A DNA stretch of 54,030 nt, from the NCBI GenBank assembly GCA_001789045.1, contig MFYG01000013.1, forward strand, positions 12,016 through 66,045, written 5' to 3'. Below are positions 16,989 to 25,380 of this stretch, one piece after another; positions within the stretch are counted from its first letter, which is position 1; each line of letters begins with the position of its first letter. Both the position numbers and the translations under genes were made by a program. Source of the DNA: Candidatus Peribacteria bacterium RIFCSPLOWO2_12_FULL_55_15. Lineage in GTDB: Bacteria; Patescibacteriota; Gracilibacteria; Peribacterales; Peribacteraceae. The notes under the pieces are model-generated. The model saw nothing but the letters and a program-made list of their open reading frames with translations. It did not search any database and was not told where the DNA came from.

Positions 16989-18553
16989 CGCAATCTCTCC
17001 TCATTGGACTGACCATCGTCGCCAGCCTCTCCCCCCTCCTGACGTTCGCCCACCTATTCCAACTGAAAGAGTGGCGACTAGACCGCCTGCGGGAACACCT
17101 GAGGGAAACAGGATGGCTGCAACTTACCGGAACAGTGCGCCCAGTGGCACTGTCCATACTGATACTCCTGTTTCAAATTCCCAGCCTTCGCAATTCTCAA
17201 TTTCTCAATTTTCAATTCGTCGCATTGGGTGCTCTCACCCTCCTCAACGTCGCACAAATCCTTCTTAAAAAACAGCCGTATCCAGTCTGGACGCAGAAAG
17301 CGATCACACTCGTCATGGGAAGCCTCATCCTCACAGCCATAGCGAGTTATTGGTTATCGGTTATTGGTTATTGGTTTCCCATTGTGTTCATACCATTACT
17401 GCAATTCCTTGTCCTAACCATTGCCCTCATCCTCCTTTCCCCTCTCGATTACTTTCTCAAACAACACATTCACGCTCGTGCTTGCACACTCCGCGCCCAA
17501 TTCCCAGATCTCACCGTCATTGGCATCACAGGAAGTGCGGGAAAGACAACAACGAAAGAACTCCTCGCCCACATCCTTGGACCGGAGCACGCCCTCGCCA
17601 CGCCGGAACACGTGAATAGTGAACTCGGCGTCGCTCAATGGCTCATAACAAACCTACAACCTACCACCTACAACCTACAACCTGTACTCATCGTCGAAAT
17701 GGGCGCCTACCGCGCAGGCGAAATTGCGACCCTCTGCACAATCACACAACCGACCATCGGCATCATTACCTCCATCGGCACCCAACACATTGGTCTCTTC
17801 GGTTCGCAGAAAGCAATTGCCAAAGCAAAGGGGGAACTCTTCGAAGCACTACCTCCGCACGGCCAAGCCTTCACCGGAGAAGGCCCGTTCACTCAGTACC
17901 TCCAAACGCTCTGCAGATGTCCGATGACGGTTGTTTCTCCCTTCCCCCTTCACATTTCCCTCTCCCCCGTCCCCCTGCCTGCCGGCAGGCAGGCTCTCCC
18001 CGCTGCGGCAGGAGAGGGGGGGAACGGTATCTCCTTCCACTTCCTCGAACGAGAATGGCATGTGCCACTCCACGGCACCCACAACGCAACAAATGCCGCT
18101 CTCGCGATCGCCGTCGCCCGTTACATCGGAACCCACGATGAGGCCATCGCAGAGCGACTCCGAACCTTCCGGCCATCGGCCCACACATTCTCCATCCGGG
18201 AAGAACGCGGCATCCAAATCCTCGATGACACCCACAACGCGAGCCCGGAGAGCTTCCGCGCGGCAATCGTTTGGGCAAAAAACCAGCAACATCCCCATAA
18301 AGTTCTCCTCTCCCCCGGCATCATCGAACAGGGCAGCAACATCCAAACCATCCATCGAGAACTGGGATCGCTCGCAAAAGATGTCTTCGCCGACGCCTTC
18401 ATTCTGAACAAAAAACTTGCTCAATATTTTGAACAGGGCTTCGTGGAACCCGTTCGTTCCCTACCCCCTACCCCCTACCCCCTACCCCCTCACACACTCC
18501 TCGTCTGCGTCGGAAGAGTGCCACAAAACACCATTCAAAAATTCCTCCCATGA
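16985..18553 (+). CDS. murF: MurF-like ligase with N-terminal membrane domain
   Basis: A 522-residue Mur-ligase-family protein. Residues 1-~155 form a membrane domain with about four TM segments, not found in standard MurF (~450 aa, soluble). The ligase part carries the P-loop TGSAGKTTTKELLAH, VNSELGVAQWL, VEMGAYRAGEI and HNATNAALAIAVA, typical of MurF, which adds D-Ala-D-Ala to UDP-MurNAc-tripeptide. The catalytic domain contains repeat-encoded inserts (CAACCTA units ~17650-17685; a palindromic block 17953-18024 giving a Pro/Ala/Gly-rich loop) and ends with a CTACCCC tandem (18462-18493). Translationally coupled to its neighbours by ATGA overlaps. The membrane anchor suggests that cell-wall ligation takes place at the membrane, or that the substrate is lipid linked; this is inference. 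Confidence 0.82.
   Translation: MTQSLLIGLTIVASLSPLLTFAHLFQLKEWRLDRLREHLRETGWLQLTGTVRPVALSILILLFQIPSLRNSQFLNFQFVALGALTLLNVAQILLKKQPYPVWTQKAITLVMGSLILTAIASYWLSVIGYWFPIVFIPLLQFLVLTIALILLSPLDYFLKQHIHARACTLRAQFPDLTVIGITGSAGKTTTKELLAHILGPEHALATPEHVNSELGVAQWLITNLQPTTYNLQPVLIVEMGAYRAGEIATLCTITQPTIGIITSIGTQHIGLFGSQKAIAKAKGELFEALPPHGQAFTGEGPFTQYLQTLCRCPMTVVSPFPLHISLSPVPLPAGRQALPAAAGEGGNGISFHFLEREWHVPLHGTHNATNAALAIAVARYIGTHDEAIAERLRTFRPSAHTFSIREERGIQILDDTHNASPESFRAAIVWAKNQQHPHKVLLSPGIIEQGSNIQTIHRELGSLAKDVFADAFILNKKLAQYFEQGFVEPVRSLPPTPYPLPPHTLLVCVGRVPQNTIQKFLP
17953..18024. repeat. Nested palindromic repeat inside the MurF-like CDS
   Basis: CCCTCTCCCC...GGAGAGGG arms enclose a perfect 20-bp palindrome CCTGCCTGCCGGCAGGCAGG (17974-17993). 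It reads through in frame as a Pro/Ala/Gly-rich segment of the protein. Confidence 0.75.
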
Positions 18554-19815
18554 TTTTCCACCCCATCCACCACACCTTCGCCCCCCACGTCGATGCGGCA
18601 TACGCATGGGCTGCTCTCAGACTGCTCTTCAAGCCCTGGAAATGGCAAAAGGGGAAGGAAACGGATGAACTCCGCGCTGCGCTCACGCGGCACTTTCAGG
18701 CTGACTCTATCCTCTTCGCCTCCGGCCGCGAAGCGCTCCTCGCGCTCCTCCAAACAATGAATGTCGGTAAAGGTGACGAGGTGGTCATCCAAAGCTTCAC
18801 ATGCCTCGTCGTCCCAAATGCCATCGCGGCGAGCGGAGCGACCCCCATCTACGCCGACATTGATCCGGAAACCCTCAACCTTACGCCGGAAACCGTCGAG
18901 CGCGTCATCAGCAACAGGACAAAAGCCGTCATCTGCCAACACACCTTTGGCATCCCTGCCGACACGGAACGCCTCCGCGACCTTTGCGATCAATACGAAC
19001 TCCCCATCATTGAGGACTGCGCCCACATCATTCCTGATACAGAAGGACCGAAGGAAATCGGAAAGTACGGCGACTACCTCATCCTGAGCTTTGGAAGAGA
19101 TAAAGCCATCTCGGGGATCACTGGGGGTGCCTTGGTTATAAAAAACGTCGCGTGTCATGGTGAGCCCGTCGAACCATCACGCGGCGCCATCCTTCGACGA
19201 GCTCAGGATGACACCTATCCATTTTCTCACGTCCGTATCCTCCGCCTCCTCCTCTATCCCATCCTCTACTTCATCGCACGACCGTTCTACAGTCTCGGCA
19301 TCGGAAAAATTCTCCTCTGGCTCGCAGCAAAAGCCGGCCTCCTCGTCCCCATTGTCACAAAGAAGGAAAAGGAGGGACAAATGGACACAACACTCCATGC
19401 CATTCCCAACGCCTGCGCTGCCCTCGCTCTCACACAATTCCGCAAGCTCCAGCAGATCAATGACCATCGACGCATGCTCACGAAATTTTACCTGCAAGCA
19501 TGTAAAGATCGAGAATGGCGGGTGCTCGACGGCATCACCGAAGATCTCCCCATCCAGAAGTTTCCGTTGTTTCCCTCTCCCACAGAATCCCCTCTCCCCG
19601 CGGGAGAGGGTCAGGGTGAGAGGCTAGCCAGTCGCATCCGTACTCTCCTTAAACGTCGGAACATCCACATATCAGACGGCTGGACCGGATGCACCATTTG
19701 CCCGCCATCGGCAGAAGGAATGGCCACTAGCATCCTCTCGCTTCCCACACATCCAACAATGTCTTTAGTGCAAGCCCACACCATCATAGATACAATCGCC
19801 AAGTGCCAACGGTAA
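18550..19815 (+). CDS. DegT/DnrJ/EryC1/StrS-family aminotransferase
   Basis: A 421-residue PLP enzyme of the sugar-aminotransferase type: FASGREALLALL (PLP phosphate loop), GDEVVIQSFTC, EDCAHII (the Asp that bonds the PLP pyridine nitrogen) and SFGRDKAISG with the Schiff-base Lys. These enzymes aminate keto-sugars for surface polysaccharides. Right after the GGALVI strand a palindromic element (19152-19214) is inserted in frame, adding CHGEPVEPSRGAILRRAQDD; a second element (19585-19620) adds a Pro/Gly-rich loop. The active-site motifs are unaffected. Coupled to MurF by ATGA and overlaps the next gene by 13 nt. Confidence 0.88.
   Translation: MIFHPIHHTFAPHVDAAYAWAALRLLFKPWKWQKGKETDELRAALTRHFQADSILFASGREALLALLQTMNVGKGDEVVIQSFTCLVVPNAIAASGATPIYADIDPETLNLTPETVERVISNRTKAVICQHTFGIPADTERLRDLCDQYELPIIEDCAHIIPDTEGPKEIGKYGDYLILSFGRDKAISGITGGALVIKNVACHGEPVEPSRGAILRRAQDDTYPFSHVRILRLLLYPILYFIARPFYSLGIGKILLWLAAKAGLLVPIVTKKEKEGQMDTTLHAIPNACAALALTQFRKLQQINDHRRMLTKFYLQACKDREWRVLDGITEDLPIQKFPLFPSPTESPLPAGEGQGERLASRIRTLLKRRNIHISDGWTGCTICPPSAEGMATSILSLPTHPTMSLVQAHTIIDTIAKCQR
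19152..19214. repeat. GTGTCAT...ATGACAC palindromic element inside a CDS
   Basis: Arms GTGTCATGGTGAGC and its near complement GCTCAGGATGACAC enclose CGTCGAA/TTCGACG. Translated in frame as CHGEPVEPS...LRRAQDD. Related copies lie at 20282-20353 (in the next gene), 45634-45739 and 53716-53791 (intergenic). Confidence 0.85.
19585..19620. repeat. GGGGAGAGGG palindromic repeat inside a CDS
   Basis: CCCTCTCCCC / GGGAGAGGG arms followed by TCAGGGTGAG; same family as 15802-15830. It is in frame near the C-terminus of the DegT-type aminotransferase. Confidence 0.75.
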
Positions 19816-21062
19816 CCGAAGCCCACGACCGGGTGGCCTGGAACTCCTTCCTGGCCTCCCCCGCCCTACCAGATGGTCGTTCGGGCAGGCAACCATTCCG
19901 CCCCTTCCTCCAGAGCTGGGAGATGGGAGAGGTATACAGAGATGTAGGGAATGAGATCGTGCGACTTGAAATACGAGAAAGAAATGAGCTCATTGGTATC
20001 TGCTTTGGGCACATTGTGCCCGCGAGACGGGGGAGACATCTGAGCATTCCGTATGGACCAATCTTAGGGACTGGTGGCTGGGGATTGCTCCTCGAAGAAC
20101 TGACCCACTTCGCGAAAGACGCTGGCTGTACCTTCATCCGCATGAGTCCGTTCTTGCCACTACATCATGGTTCGACAGAGCTCACCATGACACAACAAGG
20201 CTTCCGCCCGTCACCCCTTCACCTTCTCGCAGAACATTTGTGGTATCTCCCTCTCGTGGAACCGGATCCGTGGGCTAACACGTGTCACACTGAGCCTGTC
20301 GAAGTGTCGACACACGCCGGCAACGGTCTCCTTCGACGAGCTCAGGATGACACGTTGCCAATGACCAAGGAAGATATTTTCAAGGAAATGCGCGCAACGA
20401 CCCGCAACCTCATTCGCCGCGCGGAGAATGAGGACGTGACGATCACAGTCTCCGACGACCCCATCCGCGACATGCCGCTCTTCCTCGCGCTCCACGACGA
20501 AACACGTAAACGCCATGGCTTCACCCCATACACCGATGCCTTCTTCCACGCCCAACTGAAACACTTTCCAAGTCCCAGTTCCCAGTTCCCAGTTCCCAGT
20601 TCCCCCTCCTGCTCCCTCTACCTCGCTCACTACCAGAACGAAGTCATCGCCGCATCCATCCACATGCACTTTGCCGGAGAGACGAGCTACCACCATGGAG
20701 CAAGTTCGCAGAAATATCGGAACATTCCCGCAAGCTATCTCCTCCAGTGGCACGCAATCCAAGATGCACTTGCCCGCAGCGATCACATCTACAATTTCTG
20801 GGGCATTGCCCCACTATCGCGCGACGAGCAGGCAATTTTTTTACAGGAAAAGCAGCCGAAGGGCTCATGGGGCATTCCCTTATCGCCCTGTAAAAAAATT
20901 GCCTGCCCAGCACGGCATCCATTCGCTGGTGTGACAACATTCAAAACCGGCTTCGGCGGTAAGCTCCTCGAACTCCAGCACTGCATGGACCTTCCCCTCT
21001 CGCCCACCTACTACCTCACACGATCTTTCGAAACGCTCCGCAAGTGGCGACGGGGATTCTGA
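19803..21062 (+). CDS. FemAB/FmhB-like peptidoglycan bridge aminoacyltransferase
   Basis: A 419-residue GNAT-fold protein of the FemABX type: an N-terminal QSWEMGEVYRDVG segment, SIPYGPIL, then the second acyltransferase half with YHHGASSQKYRNIPASYLLQWHAI and a terminal FKTGFGGK, both typical of Fem proteins that add amino acids from aminoacyl-tRNA to lipid II. It starts with GTG at 19803, inside the end of the preceding gene. Two repeat-derived inserts are seen: a palindromic element at 20282-20353 (CHTEPVEVS...LLRRAQDD) and a CCCAGTT tandem (~20572-20603). A hairpin with 16-nt arms around 20835-20900 (TTTTTTTACAGG against its complement) also lies inside the gene. With MurF and DegT it makes an envelope-building operon. 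Confidence 0.85.
   Translation: MPTVTEAHDRVAWNSFLASPALPDGRSGRQPFRPFLQSWEMGEVYRDVGNEIVRLEIRERNELIGICFGHIVPARRGRHLSIPYGPILGTGGWGLLLEELTHFAKDAGCTFIRMSPFLPLHHGSTELTMTQQGFRPSPLHLLAEHLWYLPLVEPDPWANTCHTEPVEVSTHAGNGLLRRAQDDTLPMTKEDIFKEMRATTRNLIRRAENEDVTITVSDDPIRDMPLFLALHDETRKRHGFTPYTDAFFHAQLKHFPSPSSQFPVPSSPSCSLYLAHYQNEVIAASIHMHFAGETSYHHGASSQKYRNIPASYLLQWHAIQDALARSDHIYNFWGIAPLSRDEQAIFLQEKQPKGSWGIPLSPCKKIACPARHPFAGVTTFKTGFGGKLLELQHCMDLPLSPTYYLTRSFETLRKWRRGF
20282..20353. repeat. GTGTCAC...ATGACAC palindromic element inside a CDS
   Basis: Arms GTGTCACACTGAGCCTGTCG and its near complement frame a 25-nt centre; same family as 19152-19214 and also inserted in frame, in the FemAB-like gene. Confidence 0.85.
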
Positions 21063-21074
21063 TACAATTACTCC

Positions 21075-21383
21075 ATGCCTAAACTACAGAGCACACAACA
21101 GGAACCAACTCATACAAAAGAGACCATCGAACAAAAACTCGACCGCATCGCGGAATCACTCTCTCGCCTCGATCGACGTGACAAAATCCGTACCTCATGG
21201 ATGACCATTCGCAGTATCATCAGCATAATCCCCCTCCTCGCTATCATCGGAGGGGCGCTCTACCTCTATTGGAAAGGGGACGATCTCCTCCAGAACTTCA
21301 CGGGTACTCTCGCAAAACAATTCCAGATCCATGGTCTCCAAACGGGTCCACTCCTGAAACAGTTTGAACAATTTCTCCGCTAA
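21075..21383 (+). CDS. Small membrane protein with N-terminal coiled coil
   Basis: A 102-residue protein: a charged N-terminal helix (TIEQKLDRIAESLSRLDRRD) likely to form a coiled coil, one TM segment (IISIIPLLAIIGGALYLYW, about residues 48-68) and a short amphipathic C-terminus. Not recognised as a named family. It has its own promoter, with TACAAT ending exactly 6 nt before the ATG, and its stop overlaps that of the convergent deacetylase-like gene by 4 nt. Confidence 0.6.
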   Translation: MPKLQSTQQEPTHTKETIEQKLDRIAESLSRLDRRDKIRTSWMTIRSIISIIPLLAIIGGALYLYWKGDDLLQNFTGTLAKQFQIHGLQTGPLLKQFEQFLR

Positions 21384-22762
21384 TTCCCTTTCACAATCCG
21401 CACAATGTCGTCTTCCGTCATCCCCTTCGAGACGAGATAGCTCGGGAGACGCAGGAATTGGGACCGCGTGAATGCGCGTTCGGGCACGGAACCGACGCCG
21501 AGAAGGTATCCCGCCTTCGCCGCATGCTGCATCACCCGCTCATTCACTCCCCCGGAAGGATAGAGGACAGCGAAGACGGTTTTCTTCGTGAGATCCTCCA
21601 GAAGCCGTCGGCTCTGAAGGAATTCAGCATCGAGTTGGGAATCCGTAAGGGACCGGAGATCTTCGCCAGTGTGCCCCTCAGATTGGACATCAAATCCATT
21701 TGCCAGCAACGTGAGAAGCATCTTCTCCGTCACTCCGACAAGTCCGACATTCTTCGTCGAAAGAAAGAGTGTTGCACGGACGCCAACAGAGGAAAGAGCA
21801 TCGGAAACCTCCCGCACATTTTCCCCTGTCACCCCGGAAATAGCGATAAGCACACCTCGCGGCGGCAAACGGACATCACGCTTCTCCTGACGGAGGAGAA
21901 CATCGTAGAAATCACGGAACGTGAGGAACGTCACCCCCTGCCCCCGCAGCTTCTCTGTGTGAGAAAGAAGCGCATCAATACCATGGGATTCCGTGAGAGA
22001 GTATTGGAGAATGGGCAGGGTATACACATCCTGTCGCACAAGGAAATTCGGGAAGAAAGGTGAGAGGTACTGACGCGCGACGTAGCCCTCCTTCCCCTGG
22101 AAAGGAATTCGTGCCCACACAGAATCCATACTGATCGGACGAACGATGGCCTGTCCGGCGAGCTCCCCAAACTTCTCGCTTTGCTGATCCGGCGAGCGCC
22201 GCACGTTGACGAAACCAAAATCGACAAAGTACATCCCATCGAATTCCTTCTTCTCTTCTGGAAGCCTTGCGTCCGTTGTCAGCCTGGCAATATAACGCTG
22301 TGCGACGAACCCTTCCTTACCATCGGAAAGTTTTACGCGCGCCCATGCCGCATCCGTAAAATCGAGAACAGTCACTGCATCACCATGCACAAGCCGTTTC
22401 ACAATGGAAGCAGTCACACGGGACTCCGTGCGAACATTGAGAAACTCATTCGTCACCCGATACACCTCTGCATCTGTATCGGTATCTGCTCGCATGTCCT
22501 CATGCGCCTCATTAAGAGAGAAGTAAACAGTGTCATCATCATCCGAAACGGCATCTAGCGGTTCGAGGTACGGAATACCAAGTGTCCCCGTCTCCGACTC
22601 TCTTGAACGAGCTTGCTGTGCCAGTTCACGAAAACGCACGACATCCTCAGCAGTGAAGGTGAACTCCTCTTCGACGTCATCCGGTCCTTGCACACGACCA
22701 CAACCGGACAGGACGACGGCCGAACACACGATGAGAGCGAGGAGGAAACGCATAGAGAGCAT
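21380..22762 (-). CDS. SH3b / polysaccharide-deacetylase-like lipoprotein, probably inactive
   Basis: A 460-residue predicted lipoprotein with signal and lipobox LSGC. Two bacterial SH3 domains follow (residues ~80-155, FLNVRTESR...; ~170-235, FVNVRRSPDQQ), suggesting cell-wall binding. Residues ~290-460 look like a NodB polysaccharide deacetylase fold, but the catalytic TFDDG is replaced by ISGVTG and the metal-binding H-x3-H is reduced to SEGHTGEDL with one His. The later YPSGG and LGVGS strands keep the fold. I infer a non-catalytic sugar- or peptidoglycan-binding role. The gene follows argS in the same direction, 5 nt apart counting from the ATG at 22762. Confidence 0.75.
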   Translation of the reverse strand: MLSMRFLLALIVCSAVVLSGCGRVQGPDDVEEEFTFTAEDVVRFRELAQQARSRESETGTLGIPYLEPLDAVSDDDDTVYFSLNEAHEDMRADTDTDAEVYRVTNEFLNVRTESRVTASIVKRLVHGDAVTVLDFTDAAWARVKLSDGKEGFVAQRYIARLTTDARLPEEKKEFDGMYFVDFGFVNVRRSPDQQSEKFGELAGQAIVRPISMDSVWARIPFQGKEGYVARQYLSPFFPNFLVRQDVYTLPILQYSLTESHGIDALLSHTEKLRGQGVTFLTFRDFYDVLLRQEKRDVRLPPRGVLIAISGVTGENVREVSDALSSVGVRATLFLSTKNVGLVGVTEKMLLTLLANGFDVQSEGHTGEDLRSLTDSQLDAEFLQSRRLLEDLTKKTVFAVLYPSGGVNERVMQHAAKAGYLLGVGSVPERAFTRSQFLRLPSYLVSKGMTEDDIVRIVKGN

Positions 22763-22767
22763 GGGTA

Positions 22768-24462
22768 CTACATACGATCAGGAACCTGGAGTGTCAGGAG
22801 CCCGGCTCCTGTACGAAGAACGGATGCAGTACATGACGTGAAGAACAAGCGCATATCGCGCACAGATGACGTTGCAGTGAGAATGGGATCAACATTGTAG
22901 AAGGCATTATACGCCTGGCAGAGCTGGTAGAGATACTGGCAAAGTTTATGCGGCATGCGATCATCCCGAGACTCCTGGAGCACAGAGGGGAACTGCAAGA
23001 GTTGAACAACAAGAGAGCGTTCTGTTGGTGTTAGAGATGCTACGTTGGCGATGGCTCCTTCCCCTCCGGCTTTGCGTAGAACCGATCGCGCACGGGCATA
23101 GGTATACTGGAAATACGGAGCGCTATTCCCATCAAAACTGAGGAAGCGATCCCAATCGAAGATAATGTCCATCTTCCTGTTCTGACTGAGAATACCGTAC
23201 ACAAGAGCGCCTGTGCCCATCATTTCCGCAAGCGCATTTCGGTCATCAGTCTGAATAGTGTCACGATGTTGATCAATCACAGAACCTGCACGGTCCACCG
23301 CCTCGTCGAGCACGTGTTCCAGTTTGAGAATTGTCCCCTTCCGTGTGCTCATTTCTACATCAGCAAAGCGCATGCGACCGAAAACGACGTGCTCGAGATG
23401 CGGAACCTCCCACTGTAGCTGCCGCGCAGTGGCAAAAAGTTGCTGGAAGTAAAGGGATTGTGCGCTGTCAACAACATGGAGAATGGCTGAAGGGTGCCAA
23501 CGATCAATACGATCACGCATGAGTGCAAGATCGCGCGTAAAGTAAACAGTCGAACCATCCGACTTCAATACGACTGCCGTCGGCAGATTCTCCTGAAAAA
23601 AATCAATAATGAGTGCGCCACGCTCACCCTCTCGAAATACTCCCTTTCGTTTCCCTTCATCAAGAATGGACCCAATCTTCCCCTCATACGCACTCTCGCC
23701 AAGACCAACATCGAAATGGACCCGTAACCGCTGGTACACCTGATCATTTGCATGCTTCGTGATAGCAACAAATGCTTCCCAGATCAAACGGAGCTTCGGA
23801 TCGCCACTCTCCAACTTTTTGAATGCCTCCTGTGCAGAAGACTCAAGAGAAACATCGCGCTCTGCCTCTTCATGAAAACGAACGTAGAGCGCAAGAAGCT
23901 CATCGAGTGTGAACGATTCTGGTAGACGTCTGCCTCCCCATCGCTCGTACGCCACAGCAAGCTTTCCATACTGGGTACCCCAGTCACCAATGTAATTCCA
24001 CCGCACCACAGGATATCCTGCATGAACATACAGGTTTCCCAGCGTCTGACCAATTATAGTGCTGAGAATATGGTGAATCCCAAGAGGCTTGGCGATATTC
24101 GGTGAAGAGTAATCGATAATGACCGGTGCACGATCGCAATGGAGAGGCAGTGGTGAACACACTTGATGCACCACACCAAGCTCTTCTATAAGAAAAGATG
24201 AAGTAAACCACACGTTGACATATCCCGCTCCGGCGACGTCGCAGCGCTCGACGCCGCGGCACTTCTGCACCTCGCAAGCAAGACGTTCCGCAATCGCCAC
24301 AGGTGATTGACGAAGACGCTTTGCAAGATGAAAGGCAAGAGGGGTAGCGGTATCCCCATAATCCTGGAACGGGAACTCCCAACGGATATCCACCTCTGTG
24401 AGTCCCCATTCCCGATAAAGGAACACTGAGAGAGCCTCCGTGAGTAATGCGCAGATAGCCAT
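22768..24462 (-). CDS. argS: Arginyl-tRNA synthetase
   Basis: A 564-residue class I synthetase that charges tRNA-Arg. The N-terminal Arg-tRNA-synthetase domain is followed by SSPNIAKPLGIHHILST (the HIGH region, here GIHH), RWNYIGDWGTQYGKL, the KMSKS-like VEMSTRKGT, and the DALR anticodon domain ending in VPDRM, the usual ArgS C-terminus. Start 24462 is chosen because the N-terminal domain begins there; the open frame extends a further 76 codons upstream but overlaps the divergent gene and encodes nothing ArgS-like. An extended -10 (GGTATAGT) lies 13 nt before this start. Confidence 0.95.
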   Translation of the reverse strand: MAICALLTEALSVFLYREWGLTEVDIRWEFPFQDYGDTATPLAFHLAKRLRQSPVAIAERLACEVQKCRGVERCDVAGAGYVNVWFTSSFLIEELGVVHQVCSPLPLHCDRAPVIIDYSSPNIAKPLGIHHILSTIIGQTLGNLYVHAGYPVVRWNYIGDWGTQYGKLAVAYERWGGRRLPESFTLDELLALYVRFHEEAERDVSLESSAQEAFKKLESGDPKLRLIWEAFVAITKHANDQVYQRLRVHFDVGLGESAYEGKIGSILDEGKRKGVFREGERGALIIDFFQENLPTAVVLKSDGSTVYFTRDLALMRDRIDRWHPSAILHVVDSAQSLYFQQLFATARQLQWEVPHLEHVVFGRMRFADVEMSTRKGTILKLEHVLDEAVDRAGSVIDQHRDTIQTDDRNALAEMMGTGALVYGILSQNRKMDIIFDWDRFLSFDGNSAPYFQYTYARARSVLRKAGGEGAIANVASLTPTERSLVVQLLQFPSVLQESRDDRMPHKLCQYLYQLCQAYNAFYNVDPILTATSSVRDMRLFFTSCTASVLRTGAGLLTLQVPDRM

Positions 24463-24496
24463 GGAAACCGCGCAAACTATACCATAGAATGAGACG

Positions 24497-25321
24497 GTGT
24501 CCCCCTCCCTGAGAATTCTCACACTGCAAACACTCTGTCTCCTCCTTCTCTTGGGATGTCGCTCATCGCCAAAACAAAAAGAAGGACAAACGCTCCATAA
24601 TGCCAGAGATGCGACAGTGTACGTCACCATCGTTACCCGTGCACTCGCCTCACTTCCTCTCCCCACTCGACCAAGTGCATCACTCGGCATTCACCTGAGC
24701 ACATACCTCAGTAAATTGGAAACCACAGTCCATGGCGCACTTGAGAACACAGCCATCATCTACACACTCGCGCGAACTTCCGACACAACCGAAACACCAT
24801 TCATGACCATTCAGACCTTGGGGAATCTTATACAGACGAACATTGTAGAGGCCATGAACAAAAATCCGGAGCGAGGAGATGTCCTGAACCGCCATCTAAC
24901 ACTCCTCCGCTCCACACTGCAGAATGCACAGAAAGACAAAAGGAATTTAGAGGACAGTCTACACCAACTGGTGGGAAAGGAACGAGAGCAACGCAATACT
25001 CTCCGCACTCTTCAAAAGGAAATCAATGCAGCTGAGAAAGCCATCGATTTCCAAGCAGTGGGATTCCATCAGAGAGCACTGAGAGAAGCAAAGGGAGAAC
25101 ATGGAAAAACCGAAGCATCGCTTGATGAACTGGAGAAAACCATGGAAATCCTCGATGACCTCACCAGCCTCGCTGAAGAGCGACTAAATGCCATCGAAGA
25201 GAACCGAAAAGCTCTGATGGCTGGCATTCGGGTTGTGGAAATCCCCGGCCTGGGAACCTCACCCCGCCGCTCTCGAAGACAGGAACGCGGTGGGGGTCTG
25301 CTTGATTTTTCTGACCTTTAG
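24497..25321 (+). CDS. Coiled-coil lipoprotein of unknown function
   Basis: A 274-residue predicted lipoprotein (lipobox LLLGC at about residue 21). Residues ~135-250 are strongly heptad-patterned with Leu, Glu, Lys and Arg (LRSTLQNAQKDKRNLEDSL and onward), so a long extracytoplasmic coiled coil is likely. The tail is rich in Arg and Gly. No family recognised. The GTG start lies exactly 6 nt after a TAGAAT -10 hexamer (24485-24490), supporting leaderless translation. Divergent from argS with only 34 nt between starts, so the two promoters overlap. Confidence 0.55.
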   Translation: MSPSLRILTLQTLCLLLLLGCRSSPKQKEGQTLHNARDATVYVTIVTRALASLPLPTRPSASLGIHLSTYLSKLETTVHGALENTAIIYTLARTSDTTETPFMTIQTLGNLIQTNIVEAMNKNPERGDVLNRHLTLLRSTLQNAQKDKRNLEDSLHQLVGKEREQRNTLRTLQKEINAAEKAIDFQAVGFHQRALREAKGEHGKTEASLDELEKTMEILDDLTSLAEERLNAIEENRKALMAGIRVVEIPGLGTSPRRSRRQERGGGLLDFSDL

Positions 25322-25344
25322 TGTCTTCGAAACATGCCTATGCC

Positions 25345-25373
25345 TTGAAAAGACAGTGTTTTTCTGGCAAAAT
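25345..25373 (+). promoter_or_regulatory. Promoter for the VirB4-like gene
   Basis: TTGAAA (25345-25350), 17-nt spacer, CAAAAT (25368-25373). The ATG at 25381 follows after 7 nt, so the message would be leaderless or nearly so. Confidence 0.5.
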
Positions 25374-25380
25374 GGAAGGA

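Noticed and set aside
18462..18493. CsoR-like C-tract operator CTACCCC
   Set aside because: It is a tandem microsatellite inside the MurF-like coding region with no G-tract partner and no promoter.
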